This document shows positions 8,789 to 21,800 of a stretch of 64,000 nt of DNA, in pieces (position 1 is the first letter of the stretch; each line of letters begins with the position of its first letter). The DNA lies in assembly GCF_036669915.1 (NCBI RefSeq), contig NC_089324.1, positions 12,494,118 through 12,558,117 of the forward strand, read 5' to 3'. The notes under the pieces were generated by a model. It did not search any database. It had not been told where the DNA came from and worked only from the letters and a program-made list of their open reading frames with translations. Source of the DNA: Pocillopora verrucosa. Lineage: Eukaryota > Cnidaria > Anthozoa > Scleractinia > Pocilloporidae. The position numbers were made by a program, and so were the translations under genes.

Positions 8789-11700
8789 TCACCCACCAAT
8801 GAGAATCATTGGGCGATTCTTTTGTTTAGCGATGTTGAACATTCCTGTGAGAGGAGACAGTGATAAACAGTTAGTTTCAATAGTGTAAATGGTGAGACTG
8901 CTAGACTGAGTAAAATATGGTTATGCTGCTAACAGGATACAAAAGTACTGTTCATCGCATGGCAAACAAAGTACTGTTCTGAAATTAAAACAACAGTCAC
9001 TTTGATGTCTGCTTAACCCTTTAACTCCCAGAACTAACATGTAACATGTGTTATGGTCAATAAAGCTGTTAAAAAAAAAAAAGAACTGATTAACATGTAA
9101 CGTCTTCCTATGATATTCATATGTTTTCTAGCAAAAGGTTCACAATAATACTCAAACTTATCAAAAAGGAGTTTTATCTTGATCTTACACCAAATTCTCA
9201 TAACTAATTTACAAGGAATTGTGTAGCAGCAAGAGGAGAGAATTAACAATCAGATCTTGGGAGTTAAAAGGTAAAATCAAGTCTTGTTCTTGAACAAGGC
9301 AAACCACTAATCTTACAGTGCTCTTATTCTACATGAGTATAAATGGGTATTGTCAAATTGTCATGGAGATCTTACATCCTTTCCATGGGGAAGAATAGTT
9401 ATGTTGTCTACTCTTTAAAAACTTAACCCTTTACATCCTCATGCATATTCTCCATACTGTTCTCTGAACATTTCCTAGGGTGCCATCAAGGAGAATTTGT
9501 CTAACAATCAAGAGTTTCTTTAATCGGTGATCAGTTCCTTATTCTCCTGACCTCAATGTTTGATTCAGGGGTGATATGGTAAGGAGAAATTAGATGCCAG
9601 TTACTCTTATGGGTTAATGCTATGGAAATCAGTCTGGGGATAATCTCTTGTTTTGTAGGCCACTTGGCTCACAGGACTGATCTGTTGCAGTCTGCAACTC
9701 ATTGCTTCTTGTATACACACCTGCATGTTGTTTCTTTTTCCTCCCAACTGCAGCACCGATGATCTCTAAAAGCTCCTCTTCACTGGTTCCTGCTCGCAGA
9801 GAATCTCGTAAAGATACTTCAGAGTTACCAAACAAACAAACCTTGAGAATATGAATGAAAAACAAATAATAAAAATAATGTACATAAGATGCCCAGAGGC
9901 ATTAATGTGGAATGCTTAAATCGTTATCTACAGTCATCTACATGGAATACAATAAATTTAATGTTGAATCTTCAAAGTACAGGAATGAAATTGAAAAAAA
10001 CAATGTACCTTTAAATTCCCATCTGCTGTGATTCTCAGCCTGTTACAGCTTCCGCAAAAATGCTCACTCATAGAGGTGATAAACCCAAACTGACCAGCGA
10101 AACCAGGAACCTTGTATGCCTGAACAAAACATACATAAAGAAGGATCATTTTAACAGCAGGTTACATTGAAAAGTAATGTAGGATTGCACAACATGATAG
10201 TACATAGATTTCAAAATTTATTGAAGGCTTTGACTGACTAACTAACAGTTGATTGGCTGCAGACTAAATGCACCTAATTGGTAGAAAAACTATCGGTTTG
10301 AAAGACTGACAGACAGATTTATTGACTGATTACAAACTAAACAAAGGGCTCACTAGCTAAGAACCAGCTCTTTTGCAGATTGACAGTCTGATTGATTGTT
10401 TGACTGCCTGCCTTAAGCACTGAATGATCAGAATACTTTACTTGGTTTTATCTATTGAGTTGATAAATTAAATCGGTCTCCATAAAGAGTTTCCAAAGCT
10501 GATATTTCAAGCGTTAGCCCTTTGTCAGATACTCAAGCTTTAACTGTCTGACAGACTGACAGTCATCAACTGGCTGATTGACTGTTTCACCACCTGACTG
10601 GGTGACTGAGGAACTAAACTATTAAATGAACTGACTGACTAACTAACTAACTAAAAGCAATTTGCCAGTCACTATGCCATACTTTTCATACCTTTGAGGT
10701 ATCATTAGGATGGTCTGACACCTTCTCAACATTTGGCCATCTCTGAGATATGCTCTCCAACATCTCACTGAATGGAACAAACTTCTTGAAGTTCCACTTG
10801 TTACCTGAGAAAAAGCAGCCACAATAATTAAAATCTGTATCAAATTAATACTTAACAAGTGTCTCATTTTTAATTTTAACTGTGTTAACCCTTAAACTCC
10901 AATAAGTGAGCAGGTAAAAATTTCTCCTTACAATATCAATACAATATCAAGTAGACAAGTTACAAGAGTAACAAAAATATCAATTAGGGGATTATTAGTT
11001 TATCCAATACAAAATTCTCATATCTAGCATCCTAAGAATTGTATCACAGACAGTAAGGAGAATTGCTAATGAGATCTTGGGGGTGAAAGGGTTTATATTA
11101 ATAATAAATACATCATCATTGAACTTACCATCAAATGGCATGTATTCTATGAACCTCACATCTATAACCTGGTATGATAAAAAAATATTACATATGAGTT
11201 AACAATGAAATACTGATCTTAAAACTAATTTATATTTTCAAAAATTTTTAATAATTTGATTCATTTAAAACATTAAATTATTCTGCACAATTTACCTTGA
11301 ATGCTTTTACAACCAACTGGATACCCTTGAAATAAATAATAATCCCTACCCACTACTATACATTAAATAACAAATATTTTGAGTTCTACCTTATTCTGTG
11401 TCATTTCCACAAAGTTACAGACTTCATCTTCATTCAATCCTCTCATTACCACACAATTCACCTGGTAGAAATATCACATAAGGTAATTAACACAAAAATT
11501 GACATTAAATATCTTACAGCTATATTAATCTAACAAAGTGTCACTATTATGTTAGGTATGCTTTATTTCTTGATTTATCTTGAGCTGGTCATACACAGCT
11601 AATCACCTTTCATAAACAACAGAATAATTAAACTTGAAAATACTGACAGAGAAATTGATAACTTAACTGCTCACTCCCAGGATCTCATTTATTTAATATT

Positions 11701-14700
11701 AAGTTTCCTTACTGTTGGCCACATAATTCTCATGATGTTAGTTCAGAAAATTTGGTATTGGGTCAACTAATAATCCCCTAATTGATATTTTCTGTATTCT
11801 CATCACTTGTCAGTTTGATGTTTTATTGATGATGTACGGAGAAATTCTCTCTTGGTCCCTTAATGGGGTTAAAAGGTTGTAGTCTGATCATTTGCAGTGA
11901 GTGAAAGACAAGGCTCCAGGCTGTAGCCAATTTTATTTATTCCATTGAGTGTTAAAATGCTGTTTCCTCAAAATTATTCGGTCACTTTTGTACAATGTTT
12001 AAGATCTTAATCCTACCTTAACTGGGTCATAGCCAAGCTCTAAAGCAGAGTCAACAGATTCCATAACCTTGTGCCAGCCTAAGAAACATTTGAAGGAAAT
12101 TTTTGAATTTAGTTGACTGATTCATCACTTTTACACCAGCCTCTGCACTAGAATTAGAAAAACTGAACATCAATTATCAAAACCAATCAATGGATGGTCC
12201 TTTGAAAAAAATATACATTGTACTGTTGAGCTATTGAAAATTAGGAGTTCTCAAAAAATTCTTGACAAAATTGTCTTTGAATGAATTATAAGCTACAAAA
12301 AACGGAATATGGTACTGTACTCTCCTATTAATGAATTGTAATTCATTGCTCTGGCTTTGTCATAATTGCTCAGTGGTGAAAGGAATTGATTGTTCTGTCT
12401 AACCACACAAAATTATATTTATCATGAATAGTTGACTATTATTCAACCCTTTACACCTTAATATCAGTATGCATATTCTCCATACTGTTCTCTATACTTT
12501 TCCTAAGAACTGACAAGGAGAATTTGTTTAATAATCAAGAGCTGCTTTACTTTGTGATCATTTCCCTTATTCTCATGACCTCAATGTTTGATTCAAGGGT
12601 GATATTGTAAGGAGAGAATAAATGCTAGTCACTCCTAAGGGTTAACAGACTGTTGATTAGTATCATACCTTTTCTTCTCGTAATAAACTCAAATTTCTGT
12701 GGCACTAAGGTATCAAGGCTGATGTTTAGTAAGTTAAGTCCAGCTTTTTTTAGTTGTGGTAGCTTTCTTGCAAGTGTAATGCCATTTGTTGTCATTGCTA
12801 AAGTTTCAAGGCCCTCTATTCTTCCAAGTTCCTCTGTTCAATCATAAATAGATTCAAAATTATATTAATTTTATATTAAACAACTAATTATTTAGTGACT
12901 ATTTGCTTTTTGCAAAGCCATGCTGAAGATTTGAGACAACCCAAAGACTTCTTAGAAGCAAAATATTCCAGTAGAGTAGCAGGAGGGTATAAACGTGTGG
13001 CCTCCACGTTTCAAATCCAGCTTCCTTATGAACCTCTGGACTGCTCAAATCAAACTCAATAAACTTAAATTAACCCTTTCACTCCCAAGATCTGATTAGT
13101 AATTCTCCTTACTATCTGCCATACAATTCTTATGATGTTAGTTCAGAGAATTTGGTATTGGATCAACTAATAATAATCCCAAGATTGATATTCTTCTCTA
13201 TTCTCATCCCCTGCCTGTTTGATATTGTATTCATATTGTAAGGAGAAATTCTGTCTTGGTCACTTGTGGGAGTGAAAGGGTTAAATTAAATTAAAAACCA
13301 TAAACTTTAACAAATGTAAAGCTAGTGCTGTTCGTCTTGTGAGTATTTAAAATTTTTTTGCACTTTTCACATTCATCTCTAATAAAAGAGATATTAATAT
13401 CATTACTAACAATGACCCTATCAGTTCAATAGCCCTAAGCTTACTATTGTTAAGACCTAGACAAATAAAAAATCTGGTCTTATACCAAGGTGTTTATCTG
13501 CACAACCTGTTCAAATACAACTTATGCAGTTTATAAAAGTCTTTTCCTATACCAATCTTACCACAAAGTTCAACAATATCCTTGCGCACCAAAGGTTCAC
13601 CACCAGTAAGTCTGATTTTGTTGACTCCTTCCCTGACAAATAATTTTGCTAAAGATACAATTTCTTCTGTTGTTAAAAGTTCTGAGTTTGGAGACAGTTC
13701 CACACCTTCCTCTGGCATACAGTATTGACCTAAAAGTCAAGATAGTTATATATAAGTGGAAAGTTGTACTCAACAATTGAAAGACTTTCTTAACAGTTCA
13801 TTGAACAGGTTACAATTCAAGTACTGAAGTTTTATATAAAATCATAATAAAGAATGGAAAATGTTGTTGAAGACTGGGCCTGAATGTAGTTGAGTTTTGA
13901 TTAACACTGCATGCAAGTGCAGTCATGCATGTTGTTTTTAAGGGAGTGTTTATTCTTAGAAAAGGTGTAGGAGGATAAAAAAGGGTTGTGTTTATAGAAA
14001 GAAAACCTGTGATTGCAACCTCAGGATACTAAACTTCTATTACCAAGGAGGCATTCTCAAAAATATATAAATAAATGCACATTTGGTACTTACATCTTAG
14101 ATTGCATTTTTCTGTTAGTGAAATTCTAAGATATGTGTGATGTCTTCCAAACTTGTCAATTAAAAAGTCTGAAAGAGGTCTAATTTCTTGCTCTTTGAAA
14201 TATTTTCTTTGTCTTGAGGAAATGATCTGTTGATTGATAATTTAACAATAACTGGTATCAACAAAATTGAACACGTATTAGTACTTTCAGAAAACTACAC
14301 AGACAAAGATCCCATCCATAATAGTAGGGAGTCCTTTGCCCTGACTAAATTCCTTCTTTTCCTGTGGTATACTGTAGTTTAGAATGTAGAATGATTTCAA
14401 GTTAAAATGATTTGACACTTAGTTTCATCTGTATTTCTCTGTTTTTGAGAATGATCATAATTGTATCTCCCACAAAGGACAAATTTGAGCAAATCAAGCA
14501 CCTTAAAAATCATTTTGCCTGGAAATTAATTTACATTACTGACAACAAATGTACCTAATAAACTTGACTGTATAACTTATACTTTGTAGCTAACAGCAAG
14601 TATAGTTTACCAGATTGAACATCATGAACTAGTACATTCTTAATAGCACATCAATGTAACAAGAAAATTGTTTAACGTAATTGATGAGACAATTGATTGG

Positions 14701-15684
14701 CACATCAGAGGGAGGGGGGTTTTAATCCTTCTAGGTAATATACTGTACATTTTTGTTCATATTTCCCAGATTCATATACAGTCATATTGAGTATCTAACT
14801 CAAACAAAAGACTGTTAACATGGAATCAACTTGTCTGCTTGATTCATCATGCCATACTTGGTACATCTGCAAAGCTTAGTTTAGTAAGAGGTGTGATGCA
14901 AGAGGTATAATGCAAACTCAAAACAATCCAGAATGGATCTCAAACTAACTGAAGTTTACATAGAAAATTGGCCAGTTTCAGAACCATATCATCAACAGTT
15001 TGCAACAGATTCCACTCGATGTTTGCAGATTTATTTGACTGATGTAAGGAGATATTTTTTAAAAAAGAAAAACTGTTGTTGGCACTTGCAATTGCGTGAC
15101 ACCCAGACAGAAAAAGGTTATGTCTTTTCCTTGCCACAACCTCTTGTCCGGTTTTGTTCTTTGAGAGAATCGTTCTCCAGGTGGACAGTTAAGTCTAAAA
15201 CATAATCTCTCAATGGAACTCTTGCTAGTGGAGATGTGAATCAGTTGTCATTCATTAAATAAACAGAGACCTATCACTGTACTATCCACGCCGATGCTGA
15301 GAATTTAAAATTTTCGACTCACATCAATTCCCCAAGGTTGGATTCAACACAGTATTCTGAAATTGTTACAGAAAAATCTCTCTCCCTCAGATTCCCGCAA
15401 TATTCTCAATTAAATGGGCCGGAAAATCAGTAATAAGAATATGTGAATTTAACAAGCGCCAGGGTTACACAATCCTTATGCAGATCAAATTTCCGAGCAG
15501 CGCAAAATAAATATATGAGAAATTGAGCTGAACATACGTCCTGAACATTGTCATCTTTCATGGGCTTTGTATGCTGTCGTCTTAGAAAAGCGCTTGCAAT
15601 TCTACAGAATCTGACCCTCGTGTTGCCGGCGCTGGAAGGACAAAAACAGCGAATGGAACACTTGATCACATTTGCACCCGCCAT
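8789..15684 (-). CDS. MOCS1: MOCS1, MOCS1A product: GTP 3',8-cyclase (radical SAM), molybdenum cofactor synthesis
   Basis: Eleven exons on the minus strand, each with GT..AG borders and matching phase: 15684-15538, 14226-14094, 13729-13562, 12833-12669, 12078-12017, 11461-11390, 11168-11129, 10804-10692, 10119-10009, 9841-9721, 8844-8789. Joined they give 395 residues and a TGA. The enzyme uses S-adenosylmethionine and two [4Fe-4S] clusters on GTP in the first step of molybdenum cofactor synthesis, usually in mitochondria. Visible are the N-terminal cluster motif KCNLRCQYC (about residue 88), the SAM-binding LTGGEP, the C-terminal cluster motif [18 protein letters not shown], and the terminal [12 protein letters not shown]. 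The last two glycines are essential in this family. The first 49 residues are Arg/Cys-rich with few acids, which suits a mitochondrial targeting peptide. In other animals a MoaC-type MOCS1B part follows by alternative splicing; none was seen here. It shares its upstream region with CRNKL1. Confidence 0.95.
9013..9273 (+). repeat. R1-type MITE copy
   Basis: Begins TTAACCCTTTAACTCCCAG and ends CAGATCTTGGGAGTTAAAAGG. It carries an A run at about 9070-9081. It lies just upstream, in gene order, of the last MOCS1 exon (in its intron 10). Confidence 0.75.
9423..9616 (+). repeat. R2 MITE copy
   Basis: Starts TTAACCCTTTACATCC, has the TTCTCCATACTGTTCTC core and ends CTCTTATGGGTTAA. In MOCS1 intron 10. 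Confidence 0.75.
10235..10660. repeat. Degenerate TGAC/CTGA simple repeat with an embedded half hairpin element
   Basis: GACTGACTAACTAAC-like low-complexity DNA in MOCS1 intron 8. Positions about 10440-10547 match half of the 8354-8528 hairpin (GTTTTAT..GAGTTGATAAAT, AAAGAGTTTCCAAAGCTGA). Confidence 0.6.
10885..11093 (-). repeat. R1 MITE copy
   Basis: Ends TTAACCCTTAAACTCC and GAGATCTTGGGGGTGAAAGGG. It lies in MOCS1 intron 7 in reverse orientation. Confidence 0.75.
11663..11878 (+). repeat. R1 MITE copy (diverged)
   Basis: Recognisable by ACTCCCAGGATCTCATT near the left end and the TTGGTATTGGGTCAACTAAT core. The ends are eroded. MOCS1 intron 5. Confidence 0.65.
12445..12644 (+). repeat. R2 MITE copy
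   Basis: AACCCTTTACACCTTAATATC start, TTCTCCATACTGTTCTC core, CACTCCTAAGGGTTAA end. MOCS1 intron 5, about 25 bases short of exon 4. Confidence 0.75.
13071..13283 (+). repeat. R1 MITE copy, near full consensus
   Basis: TAACCCTTTCACTCCCAAG start and TGGGAGTGAAAGGGTTA end form clear terminal inverted repeats. The flanking TTAA on both sides may be the target duplication. MOCS1 intron 3. Confidence 0.8.
14227..15537. other. MOCS1 intron 1
   Basis: A 1.3-kb intron. An open frame of 90 codons (14933-15205, +) has no recognisable domain and is on the wrong strand for MOCS1. No repeat of the R1/R2 type seen. Confidence 0.5.
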
Positions 15685-15837
15685 ATTGAGAATCGTTCAA
15701 TAATTATCTTGGCCTTTAAGGGACTGGGTACTAAAACGTTTTCAATATGTCGGACGAGTTGTAGTCTGAGCCGCGTTTAAAGTAAAAGGCATATATTTTG
15801 TGTTTTTTTTAGCTCAGTTTCAAGTTCAATAAGGATT
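15685..15837. promoter_or_regulatory. Shared bidirectional promoter of MOCS1 and CRNKL1
   Basis: Only 153 bp separate the MOCS1 start codon (minus strand) from the CRNKL1 start codon (plus strand), so both transcripts must start within or overlap this interval or share it as 5' leader. No TATA box is evident. Immediately inside MOCS1 the start context CAATATGGCGGG resembles housekeeping-gene starts. The shared-promoter role is inferred from geometry. Confidence 0.6.
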
Positions 15838-18800
15838 ATGGCATCATCAGAGCAGAGTGTAACCAAGACTAGGGTTCCGAAAGTCGCAAAGGTTTGTATA
15901 TCTTACGATTTTAACGAGAAATTGAAACAATTAGTTTGAATAGTGACAGGAAAACATGCACACGAGTATTTAGGATTCGATAAGCTACTGTAGCGCAATC
16001 TTCCCATATCCGAGTCATTTCTTTTTAGTTTCATCGTTCATTCGTGCACTGAGAAGAGTAAGTATTTCCTACTTTTTTGACAAAGTTTGAATACCGTGGT
16101 ATTCGACTTTGAGTATAAACTTCGTGATCCACGACTTTAAGTAAAAAAAACTCTTCAACAATTCGTTCAGGTGACTGGGATGATCTGTAATTTCAATAAT
16201 GATCAAATTGAGGTTATCGAAGAGAGGAAAATTGCGAGTTAATGCAAGTTTTCTAGCCTTATTTGCATGATCTGGATCGTTACTCTCCTTTCTAGCTACC
16301 ATAAATTTCATTGTAAATTGTTTGGGAGAATTTACATGCTTGCGATATCAAGAAAGCAAACATGAAGTAACAAGGTTGTTAGAGTAGGGAAGTAGATTAA
16401 GTCTGAAGTATATGCATCAAGGTCCATTGGGCTCACTTTCACTGAATTCATAAGTTCTTTTGGAATGAGATTGAAGCATGTGACTCACCAGGAAAATTTA
16501 TTTAATACTTGTCACAGCCATGAGCTTATAATCAGCTTCTAAAATTATTTTCCAGAAGTTGATGAGGGTGTGTGCTTCAGAGAATTTCATTGGGTATTGC
16601 AGCCAAACTTAATCCTAAGCTCAAGCAGTTAAATCTTCCTTTTTTTGCTTGATATGATTGTCAAATTGTTACAACCAGTACAACACATCACCAAGTTTTC
16701 CAGCTTCAATTCTTGTCTCCAGTGTAAGGCACCTGAAGTTGGTGTTATCCATTAAAGATAAATTTTGTTTAACTTTATATTTTCAGGTGAAGAATAAAGC
16801 TCCAGCACCAGTTCAGATCACAGCTGAACAACTCTTGAGGGAAGCAAAGGAGAGACAGTTAGAATTAGTTCCACCAGTAAGTTAATTCCCAGATCAAATT
16901 TGTAATTCTTCTTACTGTCAGCCATACAATTCTTATAATGTTAGTTCAGAGAATTCGGTATTGGATCAACTAATTATCCCCAAATTCTTTATTCTCATCA
17001 CTTATCTAATTAATATTGTATTGATATTGTAAGGAGAAATTCTGTCTTGGTCACTCATGGGAGTTAAAGGGTTAAATACTGCTCTGTCTTTATTGTTCCA
17101 TTCTTTGGAATTAATTTTCAAATTTTTTGGAAAAGCTGTTGTTGCCCAAACATCAAGATATCAAGATATAATCAAGATTTAGATTCTCAAAGTGAGGAGA
17201 GAAATTACTCCAGAACATTATTTTCAGAACCATGTTTTCTTTCAAACTCCTTTTAATTATATGATACTACATTCCATTCTCAACCAAAAATTAATTGTTA
17301 AGAGAATTGATTTAACTGTTAACTGATCCACTGAGGAATTTCAAATACTCGATCCCAAATAAGCAATTAATTTTTATTGGTTTGCTCTGACTTGTTAGTC
17401 AACAGCTTCCACTTTTAAAAGATAAAATCCACCTTTTAAAGAGAAGTACATGTACCTTCTGATGAAATATTTCAATTTAACTTAAATTCTTTGTACTTTC
17501 TGCATAATTCCTTCTTTCCAAAGATTGAAATACTCTGGAAAGAAAAATAGTGCTGTGATACAAAACCTGAAATCAATTCATTTTTACCTACCCCACCATA
17601 CCAACATTTTTTAGGTTCTCCATGATGAGAACGAGATTTATTTAGTATTTATTCTATTGGCTACAGTGTCTGCTGATTTCAGATGATTGTTGAAATAATT
17701 CATCTTACTTATTTCTTTTCAGCCTCCCAAACAGAAGATCAGTGATCCTGATGAATTACAGGAATACAAGCTTCGTAAAAGAAAGGTTTGATTTATAATG
17801 ATTGTAGATATATGAAAATCATATATCTGCAGTGGGGTGAAGAAATGAATATGAAAGGTTCTCCCAGCTATAAACACTACTGAACTGGTAGTTGAGATAA
17901 GACCTGAAAAAAATTCAGGCCCATATGGGATTTAAACCCATGACCTCTGCAATACTGGTGCAGCGCTCTACCAACTGAGCTAACCAGCTAACTGAGAGCT
18001 GTTCATTAAGTTGCATCCAAATAAACCATCCAAGTGATGAATAATGATTGTAGATATATGAAAATCATATATGTGCACTGCGGTGAAGAAACAAATATAA
18101 GAGATCCTCACAGCTATAAACACAACTGAACTGAGTAGTTGAAATAAGACCTGAAAAAGGTCTGATTTATTTGATTCATTAGGAGTTGGATTAATTAAAC
18201 TGATTTTAAATCAAACTATTGTTAGTAATAATTCAGAATTACATGAATTTATGACTATGATTCTGTATTCCATCTTGTCAGGCATTTGAGGACAGCCTTC
18301 GTAAAAACAGATCAGTGATAAGTAACTGGTTAAAATATGCTCAGTGGGAGGAGAGTCAAAGAGAAATTCAAAGGTAGAGGATGAATTTGTTATTTCCAAA
18401 TTCTCCTTACTCTTTCCCATATATTTCCTTTAATACAGATAAGGAGAATTTGTTTAACAATCAAAACTACTTAGGTTTGTGATCATTTCCTTTTTTCTCA
18501 TCGTCTAAATGAATGATTCAGCAGTATTGCTGTAAGGAGAAATTAGATGCTGGTCAATCTTAGGGTTTTAAGGGTTATTGAAAATAGAGAGGTATAAGTA
18601 TCAGTTTGGGCTTTAAATACAAGCCAGGGTAATCAGGCAAGTGTTTAGATTCAGAAAATTTAGGTGCATTAGTTGAATAGTTTATTCCATTTTTTGTCTG
18701 AACACTCCATACCCTTAGAAAACAATTTTGTATCATCACTGGATGTGTAAGTGTCATATGTTTGTTTTGGCTGAATTGAGAGGGAAAAATAAATAGAAGT

Positions 18801-21800
18801 AAGGTGAACTTTAACCCTTTACGCTCTAGAATCAATATCCACATTCTCTGTACTTTTCTCTATAAATTCCCTTCAGTGCTGACAAGGAGAATTTGTCAAA
18901 CAATCATTGAAGAGCTGCTTCACTTGGTGATCATTTTCTTTATTCTCATGATCTCAATGTTTGACTCTATGGGTGATATTATAAGGAGAAATTAGATGCT
19001 AGTCACTCTTAGGGGTTAAACAGTTAAAAAGTACTAAACATTTCTGATCTATTCTTCTGTTCTGCAGTTATTGTTTAATTGAAATTTATGATATCCTACT
19101 GGGGTTAGTATTAAGATTGCATTGATTTCTCTCTTTCAGAGCACGGTCTGTTTATGAGAGAGCTTTAGATGTAGACCACAGAAATATCACTATATGGCTG
19201 AAATATGCAGAGATGGAAATGAAGTGAGTCTGTTCCTGGTTTGACAAGTGTAAATTGTATCTTAATGAAACTATTTGTAAATAGTCCATTTTACAGTTGT
19301 GTGCTTAGTTGCCAAGCCTTTGAATAGGAGTGAGGCTAGGGGTGACCTTGTTATGATACAAACCTTGCTGCTTTTCTAATGTAAATTACTTTGTTATCAT
19401 GCTAACTAAATACTGGTTTCTATCAAAACATGGTTACCTTCACCCTCACTCCAAATCAAAGGCTTGGCAACTAAGCACACAACTGTAAAATGGCCCATTA
19501 AAACCTATATACAGGTGAAGGCTCAAACAGCAATTTATTTTGGGCAATTATGAAAGACCTACGTACTCCCTCTGTGACAAGCTGTATGGAAAGTGAGTCA
19601 GAATAACACTGTGAAAGCAACTGAGAAAGTGTTCTTGTTCCAATGAAAAGCAGTGCACAAAGCAGAGGAACATGACAAGTTGCTTGATAAGATATTGATT
19701 CTGGGTTGTGGGGTCTGGGTTCGAACCTTGATCAGGTCAAGTGACAGTGCCTCCCTCCACCCAGGAGGGTAAATGGCAAGAGGAGAACTGTAGAAGAAAC
19801 TTTACAAGGTATTAGGAGAGGGAAGAGAAGGGAAGGAGAGGATGGGTAATTTGTAAGGGATTATCATCTGTTCTGGAGTCCAGGCAGCAATGCTACAAGT
19901 TACTTTGTGTTGACAAAATCCATACAGAGATACATGCATGCTGCAGCAGCTTTTTGGCCTAGTCTTCTATGCAGACTTAATTCATCTCATTTTCAAATCT
20001 GAGATTAAAATTTTACCTCCACAGGCATCGCCAGATTAACCATGCTCGAAACATCTGGGACAGAGCTGTCACCATCTTGCCAAGAGTAAACCAGTTTTGG
20101 TTAGTACATAGTGCTTCTTAGTGATCTGTATATAGTTGAGGGTATTCTGACTTGTAAAGTGCAAGTTGATCTGCATCAGTAAAAACAAGAAGTAATCAAA
20201 AGTGCTTGTGGCAAAGATAAACTGTCAGCAGAAAATCGATCTTACTAGATATGTTCATTTTGTGTCTTTGAAGCAAACATTTGATAGTCATTTTTTTGTT
20301 GTGGCTTCTAAACCCATTCTCAGAATATGATCTTATGTTTAAGCTCTCACCTCAAGCTGTCATATATTTCCTTGAAATTTAGTTGGGAGAATTTTGTGGT
20401 TTATCAACATGAAGACATCACCATCCAGCAGTTAACTTTCTCTCTTCTCATAACCTGTCTGCAGGATATTGGGTCAAAATTCTGAGGAGAAATTATTTGC
20501 ATTATGGAATAAGATTTAGAGCTTAAGAGCAGTATCATCTGACTTGAAACAGGTACAAGTACACCTACATGGAAGAGATGCTCACTAATGTTGCTGGTGC
20601 ACGGCAGATATTTGAACGATGGATGGAATGGGAGCCGGATGAACAAGCTTGGCATTCCTACATTAACATGGAGCTCAGATATAAGGAAGTAGATCGTGCA
20701 AGGAGTATATATGAAAGATTTGTAATGGTGCATCCAGAGGTGAAAAATTGGGTGAAGTTTGCTAAATTTGAGGAGCGACAGTCCAATACAGGTAAATTTT
20801 GATTTGAATGATTTGTGAATCATTTTATTGTTATAAATTGTTTTAATCCTTTAACTTCCATGGGTGACCAAGAAGGAATTTCTCCCTACAATATCAATAC
20901 AGAATAAATCAGACCAGTAATGAGAATAAAGAAAAAGACCAATTACTTGGAAACTATTATTTGGTCTGATACCAAATTTTCTATACTAATATCATAAGAA
21001 TTGTATGGCAGACAGGAAAGATAATTAATCACAATCTCTTGTGAGTTTATCTCTTTACATTGACTGACCAAAAGGCTTCCATTCGGTAGCTTTTAGTAAG
21101 AATGAATGATGGACACAATTGTAATATTTGGAGTCTTATCCACTGATTTGAATATACATGACTGTACTTCTTGATAATAAGAAAACTTTTATTTTTTCAG
21201 TTGGTGCAAGAGATGTTTATGAAAGAGCAGTGGAGTTTTTTGGGGAAGAAAATGCAGATGAGAAACTTTTTCTTTCATTTGCAAAATTTGAAGAAAACTG
21301 CAAAGAGGTATGGATAGAGGCTTTGAAAGAGTTATTACTTGTAGTTGGAATAAGTTGTTAAGAGAGCATTAATTGACACTTACCATATTTTATCAGTTGT
21401 TAAGTGCACATTTATTTAAGCAAAACGTGTCTTTTGGTGGCAAGTTAGTGCTAAAATTGGGGAGCCGCTTATATAGCCAAGTACTTTTGTGCAACAAAAT
21501 CTGAAGATCACAATTTTAGCAGAACTTACAGTTTAAAAAAAACCAGGAAAGGACTTTAAATGTTAGTCATTAACTTTTTTTAGATTTGGTAGTTCTGAAA
21601 AGAACTGGGTGACTCTGAAAAGAGCCCTTGAATTTTTTTGAAAAGAACAGAAAATCTACAGTGATTTGAGTGAACACAATGGTGGTTGTATCATTTAGTG
21701 CATCATACTTGGGGATTCCTTGTGATTGGGTTGAATCACAGGGTAGTAGAGAGGTATATCAAATGCAAAACCTTATTTCCTCTAATTTTCTTATCTATTT

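Noticed and set aside
9629..9720. Read-through of MOCS1 exon 10 into VYTRSNELQ... as the protein end
   Set aside because: A GTGTGT donor follows the QHAG codons, and the expected [17 protein letters not shown] end is found in a good exon at 8789-8844.
19700..19730. tRNA or SINE suggested by GGTTCGAACC at 19718-19727
   Set aside because: Only a B-box-like palindrome is present; no A box or foldable acceptor stem could be found near it.
20404..20823. 139-codon minus-strand frame
   Set aside because: Antisense of CRNKL1 exon 7, which has strong sense homology and correct splice borders.
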